Below the pieces are notes generated by a model. That model did not search any database and was not told where the DNA came from. It saw only the letters and a list, made by a program, of their open reading frames with translations. This document shows positions 33,320 to 45,372 of a stretch of 64,000 nt of DNA, piece after piece; the first letter of the stretch is position 1; every line of letters starts with the position of its first letter. The stretch is from Neostapfia colusana (lineage: Eukaryota > Streptophyta > Magnoliopsida > Poales > Poaceae), in NCBI GenBank assembly GCA_030760725.1, contig JASWHV010000005.1, positions 28,653,241 to 28,717,240 of the forward strand, read 5' to 3'. A program made the position numbers and the translations under genes.

Positions 33320-34263
33320 CTACTCGGAGTAGAACTCGACCTCCTGCGGGTCGTCCTCCTCCAGTACCTCTGCTGGTGGCTCTGGATCTACCACCTCTTC
33401 TCCCATCTCGGGTTCTCCCATTGCTGGAAGGCCCAAGACTACGGGTATGCCCAATACCGGAGGTACGAGGTCCTGCAAAGCATGCACCTCGTCCATAGCC
33501 TGGTTGTAGTCCTCTTCCCAGCCTTGCCCTTCCTCAATAGCGTCGTCTCGCTCTTGAGCAAGGTCCTCGTTCTGCTGGGTCAGATTCTGTACCAGTTCTT
33601 GTAACGCCGCGATGTCGACACGGCTCTTTTTCTTTGCCTTCTTCAGACGATGCAACTGATTGTGCTGTTCATTCAGTCGCTTGATCGTCGGAAGGAGCAC
33701 ATTACAGAGTGCGCTGTTAGCACTCTCGAAATGGTCTCCACGGTTTGTGCTCTCCTTGAGCTTCGTGGCGAGATGCTCCGTATGAACAGCTTGGCTGTCC
33801 ATCACGGTGTTTCCCGCCCTCATCTGGAGGCTAAGGTTTGCTACGTGGGGTTGTACCTTGGGCAATCCGGATCTGTTGCCTCCCCGTACCTCTCTTCCCA
33901 CACATGCTGAGCCCGTCCCTCCACCGGAACTAGCACGTATGGAGTGCCCTCCATAGCCTGCACGTGTTGTTGGCAGAAACGTGACATGGTGTCACGAGCT
34001 GCCACTTGCCACATCCCTTCCGGTTGTCTACCTCTCACCGTGACGGTGAATGGCACCCAACCGGGTGGCATAGGTCCTGCAGGGACTTCAACATGGATTG
34101 TCCATGTCTTGTTCCCCTCTTCGACTTCTTCCTTGGCAAAGTACTGCGGCATCTGGTTGTATCCGAAATATTGAAGCATTTGCAACAATGCTTCCGGATA
34201 GGCGCTGCGGTAAGAACAGTGGGACACCACCCACCCGTTCTCCAACTGCTTATTTGCTGTCAT
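33320..34263 (-). pseudogene. orf0 of element D, one-base frameshift
   Basis: From ATG at 34263 the frame matches array B orf0 (ENGWVVSHCSYRSAYPEALL, VPFTVTVRGRQP) to ~residue 140. A one-base deletion near 33842 then shifts it. The rest, including the coiled coil (AALQELVQNLTQQNEDLAQE) and tail DDPQEVEFYSE, is open in the next frame to 33320. Codon 196 is CGA, showing the array B stop is a C-to-T change. Function unknown; placement as in RIRE3/RIRE8 orf0. The ATG directly follows an ATTTTTACAG acceptor-like sequence. Confidence 0.75.
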
Positions 34264-35764
34264 CTGTAAAAATATATTTGGGAAATATCAAATATTTATT
34301 TAAACAGTAAACCATTGAGTTATAACATAAGACATTTCATTAAACCCATAAAACTTGGAAACATAGTTCAAATTTTAAACAAATTTGACTGCTGATCTGC
34401 TGTTCCCATGACAGCCCTGATCAGTTTCCATGTCAACCTGATTTAGGCCATGTTAAAGCAAAACCAGCTCTGGAGTTCAACATCAAAGTTAAAGCTAACT
34501 TCAATAACATTCCAGAAAGTATTTGCTTGGCCTAAGATCTGTCCTGGTTCAAAAGTTATGGGAGGTTAAAGTTAAAAGAATTTCTGGAGAAAATTGGACA
34601 GCACCTCCCTGCTTTAGGTACTGCTTTGATCCAAGAATTCCAGTTAATTCTGTTCCAGATCGGACAAAACTTTCTGTTACAAAGTTGTATCCCATCTCAT
34701 AATCTTTCCAGAACTACCTCATTTTCTATTTTTGGATTTTTATGCATGAAGTTATGCTCTATTTACAGAGAGTTTACAGAGAGTCTTTACTCTGTCCTAT
34801 TTTCTGGACAGTTTCAACTCTACTGCGTTTTTCGATTGGTTAAGGTATGAAACACCTCTGGACCTCAACAGAAAAGTTGTAAAGATCTTCCAAAGATTTA
34901 CAGAAATGTATCATATGACCCCAACCTCGAAAGAACTCAACCTCTAACCTCTGATTAACTTCAGCTTTGATTCAGCTGAAAACAGAGTGCTCTGTCCTTA
35001 GCAACCTATAAGTTGAAAACTTGTTAACTTTGAACATCCTGCTTAAGGGAAAGAGTTACTTCAAAGTTTTAGTGCTCTGGATCAAAAATTTCAAGTTTTA
35101 CAATGGAGTTGTTCATTTAATGGGGTGTGACGTCGATGCATCACCAGCTCATGTCGGTACTACGTCCTCACAAAGAAAAGCCTATACCGGACTTAGCCGG
35201 CTTCGTTATTTCAGTGGCACTAAACGTCACTCGCACACAGATGCTACACGTCTACTGTTTCATGGTTGGACTACCTGCAGAAACTCACACAATTGTCAGA
35301 CTCGGCTGCACACCGGGCCCGGTATCCATACAGTTCGTACACCCGGCCGTCATCACTCGCCAGGATGTTCTCAAGCCAAACATGCCTTGAGTTACGTGTT
35401 CATGTTTCAGACCACGTGAAGGGGTCTCCCAAGTTGCACCACGCACGCCAGAGACAGACGTTGCTCGAACACCCCAAACGACATGAAGAGTCGTATAGGA
35501 TATCAAAGTGGGTCGAGTTACCTGCCACCCGTGGGGCTCCACCCTTCAGCTTGTGCGCACTAGTGGACAGCGCTTACGTGCACCCCCCAAGACAAACACG
35601 TCCCGAGATGCACGATTTTTCCGACATAGACAAATAGGTTAGTATGCCACTTTGTATACACTAATAACATCCTTATACGGGCTACTAACTCGTTCCTCAC
35701 TGGATTTTTGAAAAAGATGACCTTTTTAGTGCGTTAAACCTCAAGCGAGCTCTGATACCAGCGC
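34264..35764 (-). other. Leader and primer-binding site of element D
   Basis: The primer site on the minus strand is 35760-35745 (TGGTATCAGAGCTCGC), four bases from the LTR. The 1.5-kb leader has no supported ORF. It keeps the donor-like GCAC|GTAAGC and CTGCAG|GTAG sites seen in array B. Confidence 0.8.
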
Positions 35765-38700
35765 TGACACGACCCCACGGTCTTGCCAAGCCAGGATAAC
35801 GCTGAGGGGTGCTGCGTTGCACAGCACTGGATAACACACTTCAAAGGTACAAAGCGGAAGCAAAGTTTATATTACATAAAGAGGTTTATGAACATGTTTA
35901 CATCAAAATAGGTCCAGTCTACACTCACGGGCGTAGTCTACGCATCAAGTTCACGCTCATCCCTTGAACGTGTACTTGCTAGCACACACGCACACTAACT
36001 CTGCGGCATGCACGACTCCCACTCGACGGGGTTCCCCTCCTGGGGTTCCGTCTCCTCCTCGGGAGTCCCTTCCTCATAGAACCCTGCAAAAGATTCAAAC
36101 ACAAGCAGTGATCACGAAGGCTCAGCAAGTCTGACCCGTCTCACCTAAACATGAAACTTCTACATGAGGGATAATGGTTTACATGAAATAAAAATCATTT
36201 GCAAGGACTCGCCTAATTAGTAGAACCTTACTTTCAAGTTTTAGCAGCAGGTGGTGGAGAATCTTACGCTAAGGCACATGAGAGAGCCGCAATCAAACAA
36301 GAAACGCATTTCTCTCATGTACTTTGCCCAAAGTTAAAAAGAACTTTAGTTAGCTATAAACTACAGCAAATCATTAGCAATCAGAGTCCATCTTTCAATC
36401 AGCAACATTTTAACATGTAACTAGCCTGTTTTTTCTACGTCATGGTACAGTGAACAAGTGGTACTCACTGAGCGCGAGGGACGGTGATTATAATCGATTT
36501 ACACCTGCAGGGTTACCCGAACAACCCATCACGTACGCCCGTACTCGATGTTGCCTACAGCAACCATCACGGACGCTGTACGCAACTACCTTTCACCCGT
36601 TAGCCAAATGTTGAACCGGTCCAATCATCCCGAGCAAGAGGTCTCTGCACGCGCATCTCAGTGCCGCCAGCCGATTTACACCTCGAGCTCTCAACCTACC
36701 CTCTGAACGACCAGCTATGCCGCAACATCCAGCTACCAGAGTTACATCAGTTTCCCGGTTCCCATATAGCCGGTAGGTCTTCGGTACTATTCTAGCTTGT
36801 TCAACAGGCCCGCACACGGCTCGGTCCTCAATCGACACAAGCGGAGCTACAGCACACAGGCCCCAAAGTCCTGCTGCCCTTACTCTCTGCTCGGTCTCAT
36901 CTTTCTTGCCATGTGTATCATGTGCTAACTCTACCCGAGTCGAGTGCCTCTAGCCTATGCTCGCGAGTAGTTCCAACTACTCGACTTGTACCGAATCCTA
37001 CACCATCTTAGCATTGCAGTAGATAGCGGGGTTTGCAATTCTAAACCCAACCCATGGTTTTCTTGGCTATGCATTTGGGTTTCCAAATAAGACTCTAATG
37101 CAAAGAATAATAGTATTCAAAGAGGTGCTCAAAACAATAAAAAATTGTAAAAAGGTTAATGCAAACCGGAGCTTGCCTTGCTGCTCTTGGTCGTAGGCTA
37201 GCTGCTCCTCCGGAGTAACGAAGTCTAGGACTTCGGGTTCCTCCTCGACCTTAGCGACTACATGATAGAAGAAGTACATGTATCAATTTAAATGCATTTG
37301 TATTAAGTTTGAACTTGTGAAGCTTATAAGTCCCACTAGACAGACTCTATGACTGTGAAACTTTTACTGTGGCTTGGTTACAACCTAAACAGAAACTTGG
37401 TCAAGATTTAGTTGCAGCAAAGCTCATTTGAGCCCTCCACAATTAATTATGCACTTGACCTTAATTGAAGGCTTTTAGGGTGTTCTAAGAATTTTCATGA
37501 AACAAACTATGACTTTCTGAAAACTAGATTTTCAGAGGATTCTAATGGAGTTGGTCTCACTTAATTTGAAGGTTCCTAGCTAAAGATATGAGCTAAACTA
37601 TTTCAGAGAAAATTCTGAAAATGTTTCTGAACATTTTCTATTTTGTCTGGAACAGTTTCACTAATCACACCATTAGGTGGATCAAATGAGCCCAAATGGA
37701 TCTGAAATTTTTATGGTAGTTCAGGGATATTTTGGTGAACACCCCAGCAAAATTTCAGAATTTCCCTCCAAAGGATTCTCCAGATAAAATTCCAAACAGT
37801 TTAAACTTTGAGGAATTAATTCTGGAGAAATAAGGATTTTCACGAAGTGAAACTTTATTTGCTGGAAAGCACTCAGAGAGCTGAATCCAAAAAAATTTGG
37901 TTCACTCGATTTGGAGTTTTCTAGCCAAAGTTATGAGGATTTGAAGTTTGAAGGAAATCTGAAAATCGGGGGAAAAGTTTAAATCTGCCGGGGCCCACGG
38001 GGACACATGTTAAGCGCGGAGGCGACCGCACACTGCGGCCCACAGGGTCTTTGTGCGCCAGCACACGAGATCCCGGCCACACCCGATCCTGATTTAAAAT
38101 TTTGAGCCACTGACGCGTGGGCCAGCCGGCTTCGTCTTCCTCCCGACGCGCCCGCGCCCGCGCCTCCTCCCCTCGCCGGAGCAGATCCAGAGCTCGCCGG
38201 CTCGCCGCTGCTGGCCATCCCATGGTCTGAAACTCGCCGCCAGGGGGTTGTCGACGTCGAGGAACACGTCTGTGGGGTCAGTTCGAGCTGGCGGTGACCG
38301 GAAATAGCCCGGCGATGTGCCGCGGCCTTGGTTGAGGTTCGGCGCCGTCGACCGTGGGTTCTAAACCGCCAAAACCTCGAACAATCGGTCCTACAGCATC
38401 AGTGTACTTCTAGGAAGCTCGACAAGGTGTCAAATGGGTTCTAAGATGGCGGCAAGCTGGTCGGCACCATGTGACCGAGCGTGCCCGCCATGACCGCTCT
38501 TGATCGAGCTACGAATTCGTCACTCCTAGACAGTTTCACACCACGGATGCAGAAAGGAACTTGATCGCCGGCTAGTCCAGCGTGTACGTGCAAGATTTAA
38601 TAACCAAATAAGGATCACAGAGCGAGAATTTGAAGAATCCGTACCGGAAGCTCGGTTTACGGTCGCCGGAGCAAAAACTGGAAATTCCCCGTGGATTCTT

Positions 38701-39845
38701 CACGGTTTGCTTCCAAACTTGGAGGAGAGCAGCACGGTGGTTGCGCGCTCCCGTTGCCTCTCTTGCTGGACCGTGAAAACGCCTGTGGAACGCTGTCCAC
38801 GAGCGCCTGACCTTCGGCTGAGGTTGGTTCGCCGCTGTGGTGATCGTTCTCGGGCAAAGGAGGTCAGAGCTCGGGGTTTTTGGCCTTGGCAAGGTGGAGT
38901 GCGATCTCAGGTTGCCGTCTAGCAGCTCGGGGAAGGAGAAGGCGAGCTGTTTTTGCGGTTCTCCGATCGAGCAGAGGGGCGGCAGGTCGGGGGCTTGGTG
39001 TTCATGGGAGAGGGGGAAACGATCGGTGCCTGCCTCGGTGGAGCTCCTTAATAGGGCCCTGGAACCGCCCTTGGGCTCGTATGTGGGCGCGGGAAGCAGC
39101 TGGTGGCGCTGCTCCTCCTCGGTGGCGAGCGCAGCTGCTCCCGAGCGTTGAGTTGGCAGCTGCTCGGTGGAAGTTCCCACCGATACTGTGACTTTGGGTG
39201 CAAGTTCCCCTCTTCTCTCTATGACATGTGGGTCCCACGCAGGGTTTTAACCTCTGAAATTTACTCCTAATCACTGTTGTAAACAGTGAGCCCCAAAATA
39301 CCCATGGTGATTCAAATTATTCACCCATGAGCCATTTGAATTGATTAGAATTCAATTTGGGTTTGGTTTGAATGAATTTCAGCACAAGTTCAGTTTGGAA
39401 TTCAAATAAAGTTTGAATTTGTCCCACTTAGCTCATGTCAAGATCAACTCCAAATGGAGTGAAAATTGGTGTGCGAGCTCACAAAAATGTGCTGACTAAG
39501 AATATTCCACCCACTTTTGAATTCATGGGATAAAAACAGTTTGAATTTGAATATGGTTTCAAACTGCCCTCTTTTTATCTATACCCAAAGTGACCTCAAA
39601 AAGGTTTTGAATTTGGGTGAAACTTGGCATGGACATCCCTAGCAATGTGTAGGAGTTTTCATATGCCCAGCCCCTCTATATCACATGTGGGAAATACCAC
39701 TTTTGCAATATGTGAGTTTGTTCTCTAATGAGCATTTGATGGTGGTTACTTGCTCTTCATTTGTGTTCATCAACTTTCCTCAAACGAGGTGTGTGTGTAT
39801 GGTGATGAACACTTCAAATATGTGTCAAAAACTGAGGCCCTTACA
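35765..39845 (-). repeat. 5' LTR of element D, 4.1 kb
   Basis: On the minus strand it begins TGTAAGGGCCTCAG (39845) and ends TCGTGTCA (35765). The downstream half is like LTR1-3. The region around the promoter and first exon (~38000-39200) differs strongly from array B, with a possible TATTAAG box at 39053-39047. The quasi-palindrome is intact (36964-36983); one arm of the hairpin before acidic segment 2 is mutated. Confidence 0.92.
35995..37257 (-). other. Candidate spliced acidic ORF in LTR D
   Basis: Segment 1 (37257-37177, 81 nt) follows ATGTAG and ends CAAG|GCAAGC, so both sites are intact. Segment 2 (36083-35995, 89 nt) follows TTTTGCAG and ends in TAG. Compared with LTR1, several third-position changes are silent (GAA/GAG, TCA/TCG) and the frame is fully open. 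This is one of the two best-preserved B-type copies, with LTR H. Confidence 0.5.
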
Positions 39846-40735
39846 AGGAAATCGCTCCCGAGCGACTTGATCACAGCGGCTGCTCCTCGGCGTTTGGTCG
39901 TGCGAGAGGACGGTGGCTGGGGATCGGCTCGGTGTCGTAGCAAGCTGGGGCACGGCTGAGAGTTACGGCGCCCCACGACGAGCTCGCCAGCGTGCGAGGG
40001 GAGAGCAGGAGCTGTCGCCCGGTGCTTCTCGGTGAGTCACGGTGGAACCTCGGCTCTGTTCCGAGTGCAAAACTTAGCACCTAAGGCTATTGATCTTCGT
40101 GCATTTTTAACCTCCTCAATGACATGTGGGTCCCACCAGTCAGTCCCCTATCCCTCAAAAGATCTCCAAAAACTTGGAAAGTGATGAATTCAAATGTTTG
40201 GATTCTCAAACTGAGCTACATTTGTATAGTTGGGCAAATTTCCCCCAATTCAAATGTATATTTGAATTCTTTGCACATTTGGATCCTTTTTAGAAAAATG
40301 GGTAGCAAACCTTTTCACAATTTATTGAAACTTTGCCTCCCCACTAATTTGGACCTAAGGAATCCAATGATGCACTTGGATTCTTGTGTTAGCTGCTGCA
40401 ACCAAGAGTTTGAATACAACAGTTTTGAATCACCATTATGTCCTCCCCTCATTTGAATTTTGAGTTGGACATTAGTTCAAATTCTGATTTTCAAACCCTC
40501 CCATTGCACTTGAGTACTTCAACTCAGTGGTCTTAATCCAACTAGGGTGCAAACATGTGAATGACTATAAGTTGGTTTTAGAATCACCTCTCATGTGTTA
40601 TCACATGTGTGGAGAGTTTGAACCAACACCCTTTTGATGGAGGTTCCTTGCTCTTCACAATATATTCACAACAAAACTGTGGTGTTGTGAGGTGATAAAA
40701 AGTTTTTGCAAGTCCCTTTTTCTTGGGCTTCTACA
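39846..40735 (-). repeat. LTR F, first 890 bp, cut by element D
   Basis: On the minus strand it opens TGTAGAAGCCCAAG at 40735 and has blocks recognisable from B-type LTRs, including GAAGAGCAAG followed by AACC and CCATCA, and GGTGGGACCCACATGTCA. It is therefore a related but separate LTR family. It ends at 39846 where element D begins. The remainder should lie beyond the left end of D, outside the window. Whether it is a solo LTR or a 5' LTR cannot be decided. Confidence 0.65.
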
Positions 40736-41174
40736 AAGATCTAGCTTGCATTCTTTCCTTTTTATGTTGTTTAGCTAGTCTATAACAAAAATCTATGACA
40801 TGACCATCTCTACCACAATAGGTACAATGAAATTTAACTTTGTGTTCATGTCTAGATGAGCATGCAGTATGCTTATTTGAACACGAATGTGACAACACTC
40901 CTGCAGATTTAAAAACCACTTCCTTTTGTTTAGGAACTGTTTCAATCAAACCACTTCCTAATGATTTTACAATTTTAGGTGGATGTTCCTTAGCATGAGC
41001 ATGTGAATCAAAACCTAAACCAGTTTTATCATTGCAAGACTTGGAAGAATTCAGCAGCAAGTTTAGGTTCTTATTCCCATTACAAAACCGATCTAATGTC
41101 ATATGGATGTTATCAAGTTTATTTGATAGATCAAGGCAATTTTCACATGAACTTTTTCCTTTTAGTTTGCAATT
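40736..41174 (-). pseudogene. Copia-like gag C-terminal fragment fused to element E
   Basis: On the minus strand ~146 residues continue in frame from element E integrase. They include Lys/Asn/Cys-rich sequence (ENCLDLSNKLDNIHMTLDRF) and a zinc knuckle CTYCGRDGHVIDFC (CX2CX4HX4C) followed by a basic tail. This resembles gag C-termini of grass Ty1/copia-type elements more than gypsy gag. It has no LTR of its own. LTR F is inserted at its left edge. The join with E at 41174/41175 looks like an illegitimate junction inside the integrase GKLAPRY motif. Confidence 0.55.
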
Positions 41175-44100
41175 GTAACGGGGAGCGAGCTTCCCCTTCA
41201 CACCGAACCAGTGCACGCCCTTCATCGGAGACACATGGAGGTACACGTGTTCACCGACGTCAAAGTGCAACGGTCTACACCTCTTATCAGCGTAGCTCTT
41301 CTGCCGAGATTGAGCGGTCTTAAAGTTGGCTTGAATCGTCCGAATGCGCTCTTCGGCGTCGTTCACCACATCAACCCCGAATGTGACCCTTTCACTGGTC
41401 TCGCACCAGTTTAATGGGGTGCGGCATTTGCGACCGTAGAGAGCTTCGTAGGATGCCATCTTGATACTCGCCTGATAGCCGTTGTTGTACGAGAATTCCG
41501 CCAATGGTAGGTGATCATCCCAGTTCCTACCATGGTGGATGGCACATGCCCTCAACATGTCTTCCAGAACTTGATTCACCCTCTCTGTTTGGCCATCTGT
41601 CTGAGGGTGGTAAGCGGAGCTTCTAATTAGTTTAGTACCCAAAGCAGCATGCAACTGCTCCCAAAACCGAGATACAAACAATGCACCTCGGTCTGAGACT
41701 ATGGTCTTGGGTACACCATGCAGGCATAGAATCCTGGCAATATATAACTCCGCATATCTGTTGGCATTGAAATGTGTATGCACAGGAATGAAGTGAGCCG
41801 ACTTGGTTAGTCGGTCAACGATCACCCAAACGGAATCATTCTTGTTGGATGTTAGGGGTAATCCCACAATGAAATCCATGCTCACATCCTCCCATTTCCA
41901 TGCTGGAATCTTCAGGGGTTGCAACAGCCCTGATTTCCTCATATGATCCGCCTTCACTCGTCTACACGTATCAAACTCGGATACGTACTTCGCTACCTCC
42001 CGCTTCATCCGTGTCCACCAAAATTTCTTTTTTCAAATCTTGGTACATTTTGTTGCTGCCTGGATGAATGGAGTATTTAGACAAGTGAGCTTCATCGAGG
42101 ATCTTCTTCCTCAGTTCCATATACCGGGGTACGACTATGCGGTCATTGAACCATAGCGTCCCCTCATCATCCTTCCGGAAACATTTGATCTCTCCATTGT
42201 CTATCCTTCTCCGGAGATGTGCCATGCCTTTATCAGTCTTCTGAGCTGCAATGATGTCCTCCATATAGTAGGGATAAGGGCAAGGTTGTAAAGCGATCCA
42301 TAAGGAACCAAGTATAAACTCGGCTCTTCCTCCTCCACCGGTGTAATTGTGAGGTGATGGACATGTGATTTCCGACTCAGCGCGTCGGCAACCACATTCG
42401 CCTCGCCGGGGTGGTAGTGAATCTCAATTTCATAATCTTTGATCAGTTCTAACCATCTCCTTTGCCTCATGTTCAGCTCCTTCTGGGTGAAAATGTATTT
42501 CAAGCTCTTGTGGTCGGTGTAGAGATGCACCAGATTCCCCAGGAGATAGTGCCTCCACATTTTTAGCGCCAACACCACGGCAGCAAGCTCAAGATCATGA
42601 GTAGGATAATGCTGCTCATGGTTCCGAAGTTGGCGTGAGCCATATGCGACCACACGTCCTTCCTGCATCAACACACAGCTGAGCCCAATACCGGACGCGT
42701 CACAATACACGTCAAAGGGCTTTGTTGTATCCGGCTGAGCTAAGACCGGGGCTGTTGTGAGATGCTTCACCAATGCTTGGAACGCTCCTTCACACGCCGT
42801 ATTCCAAACATATTTTGTTCCCTTCTTCAGCAATTCTGTCATTAGCTTAGCGAGCTTGGAGAAACTTGGAATGAATCTCTGATAGTATCCCGCTAACCCG
42901 AGGAAGCTTCTGACTTCATGAACTGAGGTGGGAGCTTTCCATTTCAGCACTTGCTCTATCTTGCTCGGGTCAACCGCAATGCCTTCTTCTGAGATGATAT
43001 GTCCCAATAATGGCACTTGGCTGATACAAAACTCGCATTTGCTGAACTTGGCATAGAGCTTGTCGTCTCGCAATCGTTGAAGAACGATCCTCAAGTGTTC
43101 AGCATATTCGGCTTCTGTCTTGGAGTAAACCAAGATATCATCGATGAACACTACCACGAACTTGTCCAGCTCCGGCATAAACACAGAGTTCATGAGATAC
43201 ATGAAATGGGATGGAGCGTTTGTGAGACCAAAGGACATGACGAGATATTCATATAATCCATATCTCATCGAGAAGGCCGTCTTCGGAATATCCTCCGCCC
43301 GGATCTTTATCTGGTGATATCCATAGCGAAGGTCCATCTTGGAGAACACGCTTGCACCCACAAGTTGATCAAACAATATGTCGATGCGGGGCAGTGGGTA
43401 CTTATTCTTGATGGTGACGGCGTTGAGCGGCCGGTAGTCCACACACAGCCTCAAGGTTTCATCCTTCTTCTTTACGAACAGCGCCGAGCATCCCCAAGGC
43501 GAGGAACTCGGCCTAATGAAACCCTTGCTCAACAGATCATTGAGCTGCTCTTTTAATTCAGCCAGCTCGTTCGGAGCCACCTTGTATGGTCTCCGTGATA
43601 TGGGCGTAGTCCCGGGTGCCAGCTCGATCTTGAACTCGACATCCCGCTCCGGTGGCATGCCCAGAAGATCATCCGGGAACACGTCAGGGTACTCCCGGAC
43701 TACGGGGATGTCCTCTAACTTGAGAGCTTCAGTATTGTTGATCGCTGAAACCTCTCGGACTGGATTATCTAATAGGAGGGACTGCGGACGGTGCAATGGG
43801 GAGTTGAGGTGAACCGTCCGTATTAAAGTTTCCAGGACAGCTCCATGGTAGCTTAGCCATGACATTCCCAAGATTGCATCAATCTTCTGCCCCTCAAGGA
43901 TAATCATAGTGGTGGGATATATCTTCCCACCTAAGCACAGTGGTGCTTTCGGAGCCATCATCGTTGCTGAAATCTTTCCTCCCGGTCAGCAGATCATATA
44001 TTAACACTCGGTTAGAAAGGCTTCCAGCTGATGCTTAACCACATATGATGCACTTATAAAGTTGTGGGTTGCACCAGAATCAGAAAGTATGATGATGGCT

Positions 44101-45372
44101 TGATTGTTGAGAGTGAACGTACCCGCCAGCACGTTGTCTCCCTCTGGGGCGTCCTCATTGTCGAGGTTGCGGACGCCACCAGTCCGCTGACCAACCTTCT
44201 TGACCGGAGGTCGGCCTCGAGCACCACCCTGGATCTGGGCTTGCCCGCTGCTCTGCTGCCCCTGGGGACAGTCCTTCGCGAAGTGGCCCGCCTGGCCACA
44301 TGTGAAGCAAGCGAAACGGGGCGGTCCCCCGCTGATCGTTGGACGGAAACCCGGGGCGCATTGTGGCGGTGGGAACGCCCGGGGTACCGTCTGCTGCTGC
44401 TGCTGCTCTCTTGGTGGTGGCATTGGCGGTCGGAACGGAGGTGACTGAAACGAACGTACCCCGAACCGCTGAGGTCGCGCCGGTGGATGCCACTGCTGCC
44501 CGGATGGGGTCCGATACACCATCCGGTACTTCTGGGGAGTGCCACTCCCACCGCTGGGTGGAGCGCTGCGCTTCCTCTGCTCAGCTGCCAACTCCTGCTG
44601 AGCGTCCTGTTGCATGATCGCGGCATTGACCAGGTCATTGATGGTGCCGCGATTCCACTGAACGAGATGTGTCTTCATTTCGGGGTGTAACCCCCGATAG
44701 GAATGTTCCCGCTTCTTCTCTTAAGTGGAGATGTAGTCTGACGCATATTGCGCCAGATGGTTGAAGGCACGGGAGTAGTCATGGGCACTCCTCCCGTCCT
44801 GCATCAGTTCCAAAAATTCTTGGAACTTCCTCTTCATTATTCCGGGAGGAATGTGATAGGCGCGGAACGCCTCCCGGAACTCTTCCCACTCCAAGGCATG
44901 GCCAGCCGGACATGAGGCGACATAGTTCGCTCGCCATGCACCAGTGGCACCGTGAAGTTGCTGTGCTGCGAACAGAGTCTTCTGCCGCTCCGTACATTGG
45001 AGCAGCCCGAACTTAGACTCGATGGTCCGCAGCCAGTTGTCAGCCTCCAGTGGTTCTTCAGCTTCGGTGAACACTGGAGGGTGCGTACTCATGAAGTCCG
45101 AGTACGACACCTCATGGGGCTCACGAGGCCCTATGTCATGACGCCCCCCCCCCCCCCCCCCCCGCCTGGGACGTATTCTGCATGATCGTGCGGAGCAGGT
45201 CGGTCTGCTCCTCAAGACCACCCACCAGTGCCGCTATCACATCCGCTAGAGTAAGTGGAGGCGGCGGTGGTGGCTGCTGCTGCGGGGTGCTGTCGTAGGC
45301 CGGTGGCTGGGAGTCATCGCCTCCCCGTTGGCTAGAGCCACCAACCTCGTGCGTGGAACTAGTGCGAAGCAT
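41175..45372 (-). pseudogene. gag-pol of element E
   Basis: Gag starts at 45372 after a GGTTGCAG acceptor-like sequence. Order: Gln/Pro-rich N-terminus, a poly-Gly run encoded by a 20-C homopolymer where the frame shifts, Retrotrans_gag (AEEPLEADNWLRTIESKFG), zinc knuckle CFTCGQAGHFAKDC, protease LSDSGATHNFIS, RT with intact FIDD (VVFIDDILVYSK), RNase H, then integrase with DFIVGLP, SDRG and TDGQTERVNQ. Breaks: the frameshift, TAA near 44721, TAA and TGA near 44001-43985, frameshifts near 42250 and 42000. The C-terminus after GKLAPRY is lost to the copia-like fusion. Sequence divergence from B suggests an older insertion. Confidence 0.9.
45144..45163 (+). repeat. 20-base C homopolymer in element E gag
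   Basis: Twenty consecutive C on the plus strand (G on the coding strand) encode poly-glycine. The gag frame differs on the two sides, so the tract has gained or lost bases. It is also a place where assembly errors are likely. Confidence 0.85.

Larger units (their letters stand above)
31507..39845 (-). mobile_element. Element D (5' half): B-type gypsy element split by A and array B
   Basis: Minus-strand order: 5' LTR (39845-35765), primer site, leader, orf0, gag, then array B interrupts at the protease-RT linker. The element continues at 8945-8238 until element A interrupts it, and its 3' half lies left of the window. D is the same family as the array inserted in it, but its LTR differs in the U3 and first-exon region. 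D itself lies in an LTR of another element (F), with expected duplication aggaa at 39846-39850. Confidence 0.9.

Noticed and set aside
38572..39180. 202-codon sense ORF in the D LTR
   Set aside because: It spans the predicted promoter and first exon of the LTR, is low-complexity and Ala/Arg/Pro-rich, and is not conserved in B or H LTRs.
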